Below, piece by piece: positions 14,759-23,508 of a DNA stretch of 35,732 nt. The translations under genes and the position numbers were made by a program. Numbering within the stretch: position 1 is the first letter of the stretch; the number at the start of each line of letters is the position of its first letter. The notes beneath the pieces are model-generated. The model was given only the letters and a program-made list of their open reading frames with translations, was not told the DNA's origin and made no database searches. The stretch spans positions 1 to 35,732 of the forward strand of contig RFGT01000182.1 in the NCBI GenBank assembly GCA_003696975.1, read 5' to 3'. Origin of the DNA: Nitrospirota bacterium. Its GTDB lineage: Bacteria > Nitrospirota > Nitrospiria > Nitrospirales > UBA8639.

Positions 14759-17700
14759 CTATACCCTCGTCACCCGGCGATACAGCCCGGGCAGCCGGTC
14801 AGGAAGCTGATTGACGTCCTTGAGAACAACAAAGTGGACATCTCGGTACATCCGCGCGAGATAGTTGGGCGCCTGATGATCGATCGTCAGACAGAAGGGA
14901 ACCACGCCCGCCTGACGCGCCTCAGACAAGGCCCGTTTGGTATCTTCCAGGGCATACTCGTCCAGATATCCGTCATCCAACGGCTTGCCATCGGAGAGCA
15001 CCAGCAACACGCGGTGCCGTGCTTCACAGCAAAGCAACTTATACGTGGCATGCCGAATCGCGGCACCATCGCGATTTTGCTGCTGCGGGGAGATGGCGGC
15101 AATCCGCTGCATCCCCTGGAGCCGCCATGGCTCGGCGAAGTCCTTTAAGACAATAAACCGCACATCGTCCCGGCCCTGTCCGGAAAAACCGTACAAGGCA
15201 TAGTGATCCCCAATGGCCTCCAACGCTTCAGCTAAGAGGACCAAACCCTCTTGCTCTACATCTATTACCCGGCCGGCCCCTGACTCGATTTGCCGGCCAG
15301 TTGATCCGCTCAAATCGATCAACAACGCCACGGCGACCCGCCGTTCGCGTTTGTCCCGGCGGATATACAGCCTGTCCGTGGGTTCTATGCCTGCCTTCTG
15401 ATCCACGGCCTGTTGAATGACGGCATTCATGTCCAGATCTTCTCCCTCCGGTTGGCCAGCGCAGCGTCGCCACGTTTCCGGACGAATCGCCTCGAAATAT
15501 CGACGCAATGTGCGGATGAGTGGAGCATGGTGTTCGAGAATGGCACGGACGCGATCCGGATTTTCTTGCGCGCCGACATGTTCGACCACTTGGCACCAAC
15601 TCACTCGATAATCCTGCAGGCGGTAATCCCATTCAGGGTACAAAAATACCCGGCCTTCTCGAGTCCACCGGCTCGTTCCTGGAACCTCGCCTCCTTGAAG
15701 CCATTGTTTCAGCGGTTGAGCTTCTGAGGCATGCTCCTCCTGAAGAGCCTCCTGTGCCAGAGATGCTGGTTTTCCCGGTTTGTTGGACTCAGTGTTCAGT
15801 TGCCGAGGCGAAGCTTGTCCTGTACTCGCTCTGGGCTGACGCCCTTCCTCCCCTGTGCCAACCGTCTCTTCACCCGCAAGCGATTTTTCTCCCACCCAGT
15901 CGGGGCGCAGGGTCCCTCGATAAGCCCAGTTGGTCACAGGACGATACAGGGCCGTGGTCTCTTCCGCGGCCCGCGGTCCAAGCGCAATCGTAGAAGATCC
16001 AGTTTGGTCCCGTGGATCAAGTGTCTGGGCTTGGGGCGAAGCAGCCAGTGAGACCGTTCCCACCGACTGTTCCAGGAATTCATAGATCTGGTCGGCAATC
16101 CGAACGGTATCCTCGGGTGTAGCCTCCGGCGCCTGGATAGCCTGCGCCCGTGCCCAGGCTTGGTCCATCAACGGATAGAGATCTCGTGGAAAAGCAGGGG
16201 GCAATCCCCCATGTACCAATTTGACAAGGAGCGCCTCGATGACCATTTCCCGTACGCTCATGCCATGGAGAAGTGAGCGGGCCTCTGCAAGTTCCTTTGA
16301 CAGCACAGCAAGATCGGAACCGAGTCCAGGATATTCATGTTGAAGCCGAGCATCAATTCGTGCATCTTCAAGGATCGTCCAGAGATCTTGGATCATGCCA
16401 GGTTGAGGATAGAGGTCGAACAAATCAGCCAAGGTCGTGACCGGTGCCCCGTTGCCTGGTAATCGACCATAGCGCTTGGCAACGGCCTGGGCCATCTTCT
16501 GAAGCAGGGATGCGTCGAGGCAATAGGTTCCGAACGCCACATGGCCCACCTCATGAGCGGTCATCACAGTGTACCATCGAAAGTTGCGCTCTAATTCGGC
16601 ATAGCGATTCATGAAAACCGGCAAATACAACGTCCGCGTCTCAAGGTCAAACACAGGCCGACCTCGCCCGATGGAGTGAGCGTCTGATTGATGAGGAGAT
16701 GCATGAGGTATAACCTCCTCCTCCACAAGCGGTTCAATGGCAATCTCCTCTCCGCATATCAGACGAGCAAACCATGTGAGAGAACGCCGCACATGGCGCA
16801 GCGCCACACCCTGCAAGGCCTTCTCCACAGACGTCAGCGCCCTTGCCGTTTCCAAAGAAAAATAGGAAACGGCACCCTCGATACTGTATTCCAGCACCTC
16901 CAGCCCTCCGTGCACCCATACCTCAAACACCTGCGCAATTTCCCGGTCCTCGGTCTCCCATGCCATCTGATGAAAAAGCTCGGGACACCGCTGAAAGTAG
17001 GCCAGCGTGGCCGCCGCCGATCGTTCAGCCACCTGCGCACCATAGTGCAGGACCATCCGGTGCTGGGAGGGAGGGGAAATCCGTTGAAGAATGTTTCCAA
17101 TGTCGGCCAGGAAGGCTAAGGCTTTCTCTGGAGACTGGTCGGCGAGTCGCGAGCCAATACGAATGACAAGCGGACAACACGTTCGATCCGGCAATGCAGC
17201 GAGAAGCTGGGGGCTGGTCCGGAAAAACTCCAAAGTGCCTACATAATCAGGCTTGCCCAAGCTATTGAGGACGATCAGTTTCATCCCCCACTCCACCCAG
17301 TCTCGCACCTGCTCTACGTCAAGGACCGCGGCAATTTTAGGGCTCTCGCGGAAAAATTCGATTCCCACGACATAGTTGGCTTCAGCCAGTGCCAGTCCAA
17401 TTTCCGCCCACCGGGCCAACTGTTCGCGCCCTACGAGCGAAACCAGTTCCGGGGCATGGCGGAGAAACTCGTATGCGCAGTTGGCCGCCACTTCCGAAGG
17501 AGCGTCGGCGAGTTCCAAGGCATAATGCACGGCCGCTTGCCGGTCAGCCACTGTCTCCATCATGCCAAGGAGCCATGGGCTCTCACGAAGATATTTCATA
17601 GTGGTCGCTCCAGAGGAAGCCGCCAGACTCACTGCAAGATCAAGCCATGGGACCAGGAGATCCTCTCCACAACGTCTGAGAACATCCGGAAGGGCATCGA

Positions 17701-17911
17701 GGGCTCGAATGGCCAACCGCTCTGAGCGGGCATACAATTCTTCCCACAATTCAGCGGCCTGATCCGCCACGCCCGTATCGTTCAAGGCGGCACGCATCTC
17801 AGGAGGCACCACTGCTTCGAGGTGCCGTTCCCACCGGAGGCGAGGTTCATTCTGTGCATTGGGCATGGTAATGGACCAAAGACTCACACCCTTCGGATGT
17901 TCTACCCCCAT
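14759..17911 (-). CDS. NorD/CbbO-like von Willebrand factor A protein with helical repeats
   Basis: This 1050-residue cytoplasmic protein has three visible parts. The first roughly 380 residues contain degenerate helical repeats, each with a phrase like YLRESPWLL, FFRESPKIAAVL or FFRTSPQLLAAL. The middle has HEVGH (453-457) and, about 60 residues later, ILEDARID (Glu515), a possible metal site. The last roughly 200 residues are a VWA domain with the metal-binding DLSGS, then NRDGAAIRHA and VLSDGKPLDD, as in NorD and CbbO. Those proteins work with a MoxR-type AAA ATPase (NorQ/CbbQ) to insert metal or remodel a partner enzyme; no such partner is in the window. The start is uncertain: an ATG at 17866 (MPNAQNEPRL) is also plausible and neither has a good ribosome binding site. 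Confidence 0.85.
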   Translation of the reverse strand: MGVEHPKGVSLWSITMPNAQNEPRLRWERHLEAVVPPEMRAALNDTGVADQAAELWEELYARSERLAIRALDALPDVLRRCGEDLLVPWLDLAVSLAASSGATTMKYLRESPWLLGMMETVADRQAAVHYALELADAPSEVAANCAYEFLRHAPELVSLVGREQLARWAEIGLALAEANYVVGIEFFRESPKIAAVLDVEQVRDWVEWGMKLIVLNSLGKPDYVGTLEFFRTSPQLLAALPDRTCCPLVIRIGSRLADQSPEKALAFLADIGNILQRISPPSQHRMVLHYGAQVAERSAAATLAYFQRCPELFHQMAWETEDREIAQVFEVWVHGGLEVLEYSIEGAVSYFSLETARALTSVEKALQGVALRHVRRSLTWFARLICGEEIAIEPLVEEEVIPHASPHQSDAHSIGRGRPVFDLETRTLYLPVFMNRYAELERNFRWYTVMTAHEVGHVAFGTYCLDASLLQKMAQAVAKRYGRLPGNGAPVTTLADLFDLYPQPGMIQDLWTILEDARIDARLQHEYPGLGSDLAVLSKELAEARSLLHGMSVREMVIEALLVKLVHGGLPPAFPRDLYPLMDQAWARAQAIQAPEATPEDTVRIADQIYEFLEQSVGTVSLAASPQAQTLDPRDQTGSSTIALGPRAAEETTALYRPVTNWAYRGTLRPDWVGEKSLAGEETVGTGEEGRQPRASTGQASPRQLNTESNKPGKPASLAQEALQEEHASEAQPLKQWLQGGEVPGTSRWTREGRVFLYPEWDYRLQDYRVSWCQVVEHVGAQENPDRVRAILEHHAPLIRTLRRYFEAIRPETWRRCAGQPEGEDLDMNAVIQQAVDQKAGIEPTDRLYIRRDKRERRVAVALLIDLSGSTGRQIESGAGRVIDVEQEGLVLLAEALEAIGDHYALYGFSGQGRDDVRFIVLKDFAEPWRLQGMQRIAAISPQQQNRDGAAIRHATYKLLCCEARHRVLLVLSDGKPLDDGYLDEYALEDTKRALSEARQAGVVPFCLTIDHQAPNYLARMYRDVHFVVLKDVNQLPDRLPGLYRRVTRV

Positions 17912-17940
17912 ACAACGGCTTTATCTCGCAGGGGAGTGCG

Positions 17941-17970
17941 ATTATAGGTACCATTCTGGGACCTTGTAAA
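17941..17970 (-). promoter_or_regulatory. Sigma-70 promoter of the NorD-like gene
   Basis: TTTACA (17965-17970) and a perfect TATAAT (17941-17946) are 18 bases apart on the minus strand. Transcription would begin about 23 bases before ATG 17911 or 68 before ATG 17866. The divergent M28 peptidase gene has only a weak TACAAT-like -10 near 18017. Confidence 0.6.
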
Positions 17971-18057
17971 CACAACGGTTCGACAGACCTGAGTAGCCAA
18001 GCATAGAAAGTTGCTTTACAATATCTTCTGCTTCGTCATCTCGAATTGATTCATCCC

Positions 18058-19248
18058 ATGCCCTCTCCTCCTACCTCGGAACCCGTCGATCCCCGCACCC
18101 TTCCCATCTCCTCCGATCTCGCCAAGCGACTCTCGTCACATGTGGCTTACTTGGCGAGTCCTGACTTGCGGGGCCGCAGGCCAGGCACCCCCGGCAATCA
18201 GCAGGCTGCTCAGTATATTCGCGATTTTTTTGTCCACGTGGGACTTGAACCATTGGGCTCCCTCGGCGGGTACACGCAATCCATCTCGCCGACCATTGGC
18301 GACAATCTCATCGGTGTCCGGCGCGCCAGAACTCCTCATGCCAGAGAACGCTGGGTGCTCGTTGGAGCTCATTATGATCATCTTGGGGCAACTGATGGGA
18401 CGATCTATCCTGGCGCCGATGACAATGCTTCGGCGGTCGCCATTCTACTGGAAACCGCATGTGTGATGGCTCCGCTGTGCCGGTATTCTCTCGCCTTTGT
18501 GGCCTTCAATGCCGAAGAACCACCGTTTATTCGGACGCCTTTGATGGGGTCCCAGTATTTTGTCGATCACCTTCCCGCGGAGATGAGTTCGCCTGATCAG
18601 TTTCAGGCCGTGCTGATCATGGATCTTATGGGAGGAGTCCATTGGGTGCCGCTCTGCCAGACCGTATTTGTGGCTGGAGCGGAACAAAGTCCCCCATTGT
18701 ACCGCCATGTCAAACACTTAGCTACGGTTCACGAAGCCCGCAGTCTCCTCAGCATTCGCCCCATTGGCATGCACGTGATCGAGCAGATTCCACTTCTTGG
18801 GCGAACTCCGTTCAGCGATTATGACGCCTTTCGCAATGCAGCCATTCCGTATGCCTTCTTCTCTTCGGGCCGCACCCCTCGCTATCACCAGCCCACGGAT
18901 CTTCCCGACACCATTTATTACGAGAGAATGGCGGCGACGGTCTGGTGGTTCCACGACCTCCTTCACTCCATTGATCAGGATGATCTCCCGTATACGTTCG
19001 ATCCTCACCGCATTGAATTTGCCGATGAGTTGGCCACATTTCGCCCTCTTATTGCCCAAGCCGCCAATTGGGATACACGAATCCCGGGCACGTCCTACGT
19101 ATCATGGCTCAAGTTACGACAGGATGCCCAATGGGCCGCCCGAGTGAATCCCTCTCATCCAACCCAGCAAGATATTACCCGCCTCGAGCGGGCCTCTCTG
19201 CGCATGCAATGCTTGCTAGCCGACATTCCCGTAGCCTTTCTCCTGTAA
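18058..19248 (+). CDS. M28-family zinc aminopeptidase-like protein
   Basis: This 396-residue protein of the peptidase M28 family has two zinc ions in a carboxypeptidase-like fold. The ligands appear in order: His in GAHYDHLG, bridging Asp in GADDNASAVA, the Glu pair in FNAEE, Asp in IMDLMGG and His in YHQPTD. An FSDYD segment precedes the last motif, as is common. Unlike many M28 enzymes it has no signal peptide, so it may act in the cytoplasm; glutaminyl cyclases share the fold and cannot be excluded. The ATG at 18058 is taken rather than the TTG at 18046; neither has a good ribosome binding site. Confidence 0.88.
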   Translation: MPSPPTSEPVDPRTLPISSDLAKRLSSHVAYLASPDLRGRRPGTPGNQQAAQYIRDFFVHVGLEPLGSLGGYTQSISPTIGDNLIGVRRARTPHARERWVLVGAHYDHLGATDGTIYPGADDNASAVAILLETACVMAPLCRYSLAFVAFNAEEPPFIRTPLMGSQYFVDHLPAEMSSPDQFQAVLIMDLMGGVHWVPLCQTVFVAGAEQSPPLYRHVKHLATVHEARSLLSIRPIGMHVIEQIPLLGRTPFSDYDAFRNAAIPYAFFSSGRTPRYHQPTDLPDTIYYERMAATVWWFHDLLHSIDQDDLPYTFDPHRIEFADELATFRPLIAQAANWDTRIPGTSYVSWLKLRQDAQWAARVNPSHPTQQDITRLERASLRMQCLLADIPVAFLL

Positions 19249-19299
19249 AGGATCCGCTTTTCCTAAGACAAAGGGGATTCTCACAGCCTCCGGCATGGA

Positions 19300-19599
19300 C
19301 TATGCCTTCAATTGAGCCAAGAGCGTTTTGGCGTGATGGAGAGAGATTCCCTGAAGCTTGACTTGTTTCTGCCGGCCCTGATGTCCGGCACATAGATGCA
19401 CGGCTCGTTTGGGAATCCGAAACCAGTCGGCCAAGAATCGACACAAGGCCTCATTGGCCGCGTTGTCGACCGGAGGGGCCGCGACTCGAATCTTGATCGT
19501 GTCGCCGTGGAGCCCAACATATTCCGTACGGGCAGCCCGAGGTTGCACGGTCACCCGCAGCAGAACCCCATCGTTCGTTTCACGCAGAATCTGTTCCAT
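19300..19599 (-). CDS. DUF167/YggU family protein
   Basis: This 99-residue single-domain protein has the DUF167 signature: RVTVQPRAART at the start, then IKIRVAAPPVDNAANEAL and a C-terminal part ending in QVKLQGISLHHAKTLLAQL. The family is small, widespread and of unknown biochemical role. The ATG at 19599 is set by AAGGAG five bases upstream; an in-frame extension to 19623 lacks support. It is convergent with the M28 gene. Confidence 0.9.
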   Translation of the reverse strand: MEQILRETNDGVLLRVTVQPRAARTEYVGLHGDTIKIRVAAPPVDNAANEALCRFLADWFRIPKRAVHLCAGHQGRQKQVKLQGISLHHAKTLLAQLKA

Positions 19600-19739
19600 G
19601 CCATCTCCTTCCTGCTGCTTCACAAAAGGCCGCCGCTTTTTGCCTATAATCTAATCTACTGATCTTATCATACTGGCCTTGGCTGATCGTTGCGCCACAC
19701 CAACACGATTGAGGCACAGAGAGGATGGAAAGTTTATGC

Positions 19740-19768
19740 TTGACAAAAAATGAATTTGAGGGTATTCT
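19740..19768 (+). promoter_or_regulatory. Strong sigma-70 promoter of the Bfd-like gene
   Basis: TTGACA (19740-19745) is followed by exactly 17 bases and TATTCT (19763-19768). This is among the best promoters in the window. Transcription should begin near 19775, just before the Fur-box-like palindrome. Confidence 0.7.
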
Positions 19769-19778
19769 TCAACAAGAC

Positions 19779-19793
19779 TGAGAACAGTTATCA
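19779..19793 (+). promoter_or_regulatory. Fur-box-like operator
   Basis: TGAGAAC-A-GTTATCA is a 7-1-7 near-palindrome matching the Fur core TGATAAT-n-ATTATCA at 11 of 14 arm positions. It lies at about +4 to +18 of the predicted transcript, where a bound repressor would block initiation. Bfd genes are iron-repressed by Fur in E. coli, which supports this reading. Confidence 0.45.
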
Positions 19794-19822
19794 AAATCGT
19801 CAATCCAGGAAGGTGAAAGATC

Positions 19823-20020
19823 ATGTACGTATGTATCTGCAAAGGCGTCACGGAATCCGACGTCCGCAAGTTGGGCCAGCATGGGATTGTATGCCCTCAA
19901 GCCATCGCCTCCTCGCTAGGCTTGACCGACAGGAAGAACTGCTGCGGCCGCTGCTTGAAGAAACTCGATGAATTCGTGGCACTCGCCACCGGCGAGCAAC
20001 ACGCTGTGGGCTGTCGTTGA
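19823..20020 (+). CDS. bfd: Bacterioferritin-associated ferredoxin-like [2Fe-2S] protein
   Basis: This 65-residue protein is a single Bfd/Fer2_BFD domain. The four cluster cysteines are in MYVCICKGVTESDV (C-x-C) and NCCGRCLKKL (C-x2-C). Bfd binds bacterioferritin and passes electrons inward to release stored iron. No bacterioferritin gene is in the window, and Fer2_BFD domains also serve in other redox enzymes, so the name rests on size and motif. A ribosome binding site AAGGTGA precedes the ATG. A strong promoter and Fur-box-like site lie directly upstream. Confidence 0.88.
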   Translation: MYVCICKGVTESDVRKLGQHGIVCPQAIASSLGLTDRKNCCGRCLKKLDEFVALATGEQHAVGCR

Positions 20021-20123
20021 TCCGTTACGGCATCTTCTTGCTGACTCGTCCGGTTACCTTGTCTTTTGCACTTCATCTTCAATCTGAAGTTCCCCAAACG
20101 CTTTTACGCAGTGACGTACGCCT

Positions 20124-22073
20124 ATGTCAATTCAAGCTCCGTATGGGAGCTGGCGTTCTCCGATCACGCCAGATCTTATTGCCGCCCACACCATCAGATT
20201 TGGGGACTTGGCACTGGCCGGGGATACCCTTTATTGGCTTGAAACCCGACCTGCCGAAGGGGGGCGGACCGTTCTCCTCCGTCGCTCGCACACCGGAACG
20301 CCAGAGGTCTTAACTCCTCCCCCATATAACGTCCGCACCCGCGTCCATGAGTATGGCGGGGGAGCCTTTCTCGTCGCCTCAGAGGCGGTGTATTTCTCGC
20401 ATTTTCCTGACCAGCGCTTGTATCGGCTTGTTCCTGGCAAGGAGCCCTCTCCCATCACTCCTCCCCAGCCTCTGTTCTATGCTGATGGCATATTTGACCC
20501 CTATCGCCAACGTATTCTCTGCGTTCGCGAAGACCATTCTCTCAGCCAGGCAGAACCGAAAAATGCCATTGTGGGGCTTTCCCTCACAGCCGGTGCTCGT
20601 GACCATGCCGGCGACTTATTGATTGAAGGCCATGACTTCTATGCCGCTCCGCGATTGAGCCCTGACGGACGTTACCTGGCATGGCTGGCCTGGAACCATC
20701 CCGCCATGCCGTGGGACGGCACAGAGCTCTGGATGGCTGAAGTGCAACCTGACGGAACCCTCCGTTCTCCCCGAAAGATCGCCGGAGGACTTGACGAGTC
20801 TATCTTTCAGCCGGAATGGTCGCCCAGCGGGATCTTACACTTTGTGTCCGACAGGACTGGATGGTGGAATCTGTACCGATTCCAAGCGGAACACTCCGAA
20901 GCGCTGTGTCCCATGGAGGCAGAATTCGGCCAACCCCAATGGGTCTTTGGTCTCTCCACCTATGCGTTTGAGAGCGCCACTTCCCTCATATGCCTCTATA
21001 CCCAGCGCGGCATTTGGCACCTCGCTCGCCTCAATACCGAGACAGGCCGTCTGACGACGTTCGACCTGCCGTACACCGACCTGAGCCGAGTTAAAGTCGG
21101 CAATGGCCGGGTGTACTGCCTGGCCAGCTCGCCCCTCGATCCACCCGCGCTCATCCAGATCGACCTGGCTACACTCCAGCCGCAGACCCTTCGCTCATCG
21201 ACGACCGTCCCGCTCGACCGCAGGTATTTTTCGCTTCCCCAGCCGCTAGAATACCCCACGGAAGGCAATGGCACGGCCTATGGCTTTTTCTATCCCCCAC
21301 ACAATCCGGATTTCCACCCTCCTCCCGGAGCAGTGCCGCCATTACTCGTGAAAGTCCACGGCGGTCCAACCGGAGCAACCACGACGGCGTTCAACCTGCT
21401 GATCCAGTTCTGGACCAGTCGAGGATTCGCCGTCGTTGACGTGAATTACGGTGGGAGTACCGGGTATGGCCGAGCCTATCGGGAACGCCTCAACGGGCAA
21501 TGGGGAATTGTGGACGTCGGTGATTGCGTCAACGCGGTGCGACACCTCGTCGACCAAGGATTGGTGGATCACCAGCGGGTCGTCATCACGGGAGGCAGTG
21601 CCGGAGGCTATACGACACTGTGCGCTCTCACATTTCGTGACTGCTTCACTGCCGGATCCAGTTATTACGGCGTATCCGACCTGGAGGCATTAACCAAAGA
21701 GACGCACAAGTTTGAATCACACTACCTCGATACATTGGTGGGACCCTATCCCCAGTGCAGGGAGTTGTATCGCCAGCGCTCACCCCTCCATGCAATCGAC
21801 CAGCTATCGCGCCCTCTCATTCTCTTCCAAGGACTCGAGGATCCAGTGGTCCCGCCCAATCAAGCCGAGAGACTGTTCGAGGCCTTACGTGCTAAGGGTA
21901 TTCCCGTGGCGCTTTTGGTTTTCCCCGGCGAGCAGCATGGATTTCGCCGCGCCGACACCATGAAACGCGTCCTTGAGGCCGAGCTTTTTTTCTATGGCAG
22001 ACTTTTGAACTTCACCCCAGCCGATTCTATCCCCTCCATTGAGATCGCCAATCTCCCTTCTAATCGAGAGTGA
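20124..22073 (+). CDS. S9 family prolyl oligopeptidase/acylaminoacyl peptidase
   Basis: This 649-residue serine peptidase has an N-terminal beta-propeller (about 1-385) and a C-terminal alpha/beta-hydrolase domain. The catalytic triad is Ser492 (GGSAGGYTT), Asp573 (GLEDPVVPP) and His605 (GEQHGF). VKVHGGPTGATT before the catalytic part supplies the oxyanion hole, as in dipeptidyl and acylaminoacyl peptidases. It has no signal peptide and probably trims short or acylated peptides in the cytoplasm. The ribosome binding site is weak. Its stop codon abuts that of the convergent GYD gene with no base between. Confidence 0.93.
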   Translation: MSIQAPYGSWRSPITPDLIAAHTIRFGDLALAGDTLYWLETRPAEGGRTVLLRRSHTGTPEVLTPPPYNVRTRVHEYGGGAFLVASEAVYFSHFPDQRLYRLVPGKEPSPITPPQPLFYADGIFDPYRQRILCVREDHSLSQAEPKNAIVGLSLTAGARDHAGDLLIEGHDFYAAPRLSPDGRYLAWLAWNHPAMPWDGTELWMAEVQPDGTLRSPRKIAGGLDESIFQPEWSPSGILHFVSDRTGWWNLYRFQAEHSEALCPMEAEFGQPQWVFGLSTYAFESATSLICLYTQRGIWHLARLNTETGRLTTFDLPYTDLSRVKVGNGRVYCLASSPLDPPALIQIDLATLQPQTLRSSTTVPLDRRYFSLPQPLEYPTEGNGTAYGFFYPPHNPDFHPPPGAVPPLLVKVHGGPTGATTTAFNLLIQFWTSRGFAVVDVNYGGSTGYGRAYRERLNGQWGIVDVGDCVNAVRHLVDQGLVDHQRVVITGGSAGGYTTLCALTFRDCFTAGSSYYGVSDLEALTKETHKFESHYLDTLVGPYPQCRELYRQRSPLHAIDQLSRPLILFQGLEDPVVPPNQAERLFEALRAKGIPVALLVFPGEQHGFRRADTMKRVLEAELFFYGRLLNFTPADSIPSIEIANLPSNRE

Positions 22074-22385
22074 TCATTTCTTTTTCTTTCCCCAGGTCTC
22101 GCGAAGAATCTCTTTCCACTCCTCCCTCGAGACCGCCGGCATGGTTTTGATTTGAATGTGTCCCATGGAGGCATTGAGGACCGCCGCTTTCATGGCTGCC
22201 TGATTATTGGGGAATTCCAAGATCGCGACCACGTCATATTCACCCAGGCAATAAAAGGCATGAAGCAGCTTCCCGCCCAACGATTCGATGTTTTTCTTGA
22301 CTTGATCCGATCGCGAGACTCCTTTGGTTTTCATGGTCTCCAGGCCGCTGGGCGTGAATTTCACTAAGCTGACGTAGATTGGCAT
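22074..22385 (-). CDS. GYD-domain protein
   Basis: This 103-residue protein is of the GYD family, a ferredoxin-like alpha/beta fold of unknown role found in many bacteria. The signature is CLGEYDVVAILEFP, with an N-terminal strand MPIYVSLVKFTPSG and a lysine-rich tail. AAGGAGG precedes the ATG. It is separated by 37 bases from the exported triple-repeat protein upstream and might be co-transcribed with it. Confidence 0.88.
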   Translation of the reverse strand: MPIYVSLVKFTPSGLETMKTKGVSRSDQVKKNIESLGGKLLHAFYCLGEYDVVAILEFPNNQAAMKAAVLNASMGHIQIKTMPAVSREEWKEILRETWGKKKK

Positions 22386-22422
22386 CCTGCACCTCCTTTT
22401 GGAAAAAAGGTTATAGGCTTGT

Positions 22423-23358
22423 TTATTTGGCCCGTTCGATCACCAAGGCTTTGTCGTTCGGGAGCAGGATCGCTCGAATGCGGTCGCCGAATTTGAACTC
22501 TTCGGTCATCTTGGTCTTTTCCGTTCGTTCCACGCGAATCTCTCCCCGCTCGCCGCGCAAGACATAAAAATCGCCGTCAACCATCAACACCTCACCCTCC
22601 ACTACGCGGGTCTCCGGTTCTGCTGAACCTGCGGCCTGCTCCGGCATTGGCGACAGGGCAGAAGGTTTGCCTGATGTTTTCGGTGCAGGAGCCGCTTCCT
22701 TGGCCATGGCAGGCGCTGCTGGAGCTTCATGGATAATCACGCCGGGCAACTCATTCGGCCCCGCTCGCTCAATGGTCAAGGCTTTGTCGTTCATCAACGC
22801 CGTGGCTTTGATGCGATCGCCGAAATGAAATTCCTCGGCAATCTTGGTGTCCGGTGTGGCTTCTAGACGGATTTCACCCCGCTCACCGCGGACCACATAG
22901 AAGTCACCATCGATCATCAAGAGATCTCCGATAACGGTCTTGGTAGTTGGCCGTTGAGGGACCATTTGCCGCGGTTGTTGGGATTCAGGAGGCTTCTGCC
23001 CCCGTGCCATCGCGGGGGGTGTCTCCACGGGCTTGTTGATGGTGACCCCGGGAACGTCCGTCGGAGCGGCCCGCTCGATTCGCAAGGCTTGCCCATTCAT
23101 GAGCACAAGAGCCTTAATCCGGTCACCAAATCCAAATTCCTCGGTCACCTCGGTCTTGGAAGTGGCTTGAATTTGAATCTCTCCCCGCTCGCCGCGGACG
23201 ATGTACAGATCTCGATCGATCATGAGCAAATCTCCCACGATGGTTTTGGTGGGCTGCTGAACCTCAGGACCTTGAGCCAACACTTGCGGCACGGCTTCCC
23301 CTCCGGTCACCACCATCGCCACCAGAAGCAGACCTCTCAGGAGCCTCACGTTGTTCAT
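22423..23358 (-). CDS. Exported protein made of three 59-residue tandem modules
   Basis: This 311-residue protein begins with a signal peptide (hydrophobic LLRGLLLVAMVVTGG, cleavage likely near VLAQG). It then has three copies of one module at residues 39-97, 141-199 and 252-310, each running about GDLLMIDGDFYVVRGERGEI, then EEF-FGDRIKA and ending NDKALxIERA. The modules are joined by Pro/Ala-rich linkers of 40-50 residues. The strand-rich, charged pattern suggests a small beta-barrel such as an OB or SH3-like fold; that is inference. I know of no named family. It probably works in the periplasm or on the outer membrane. A GGGGGTGA ribosome binding site precedes the ATG. It follows ecfT by 150 bases. 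Confidence 0.8.
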   Translation of the reverse strand: MNNVRLLRGLLLVAMVVTGGEAVPQVLAQGPEVQQPTKTIVGDLLMIDRDLYIVRGERGEIQIQATSKTEVTEEFGFGDRIKALVLMNGQALRIERAAPTDVPGVTINKPVETPPAMARGQKPPESQQPRQMVPQRPTTKTVIGDLLMIDGDFYVVRGERGEIRLEATPDTKIAEEFHFGDRIKATALMNDKALTIERAGPNELPGVIIHEAPAAPAMAKEAAPAPKTSGKPSALSPMPEQAAGSAEPETRVVEGEVLMVDGDFYVLRGERGEIRVERTEKTKMTEEFKFGDRIRAILLPNDKALVIERAK

Positions 23359-23451
23359 CGTCGTCTCACCCCCTTCCCAATGGCTGTGTGCATGATGCGT
23401 GATGATGTGGCTGTAATCCTTACTTGTTGTTGGGAACGGACTTCCTAAAAT

Positions 23452-23470
23452 CCTACAAAATACCTGTAGG
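23452..23470. other. Inverted repeat upstream of the triple-repeat gene
   Basis: CCTACA and TGTAGG form a 6-bp stem with a 7-base loop in the gap between ecfT and the triple-repeat gene. It is not followed by a clear T-run on the minus strand. It could be an operator or a weak attenuator, or chance. Confidence 0.3.
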
Positions 23471-23508
23471 GTCGTCAGACCATTTTGTGTCGCGGTCCTC
23501 GGATTTAT

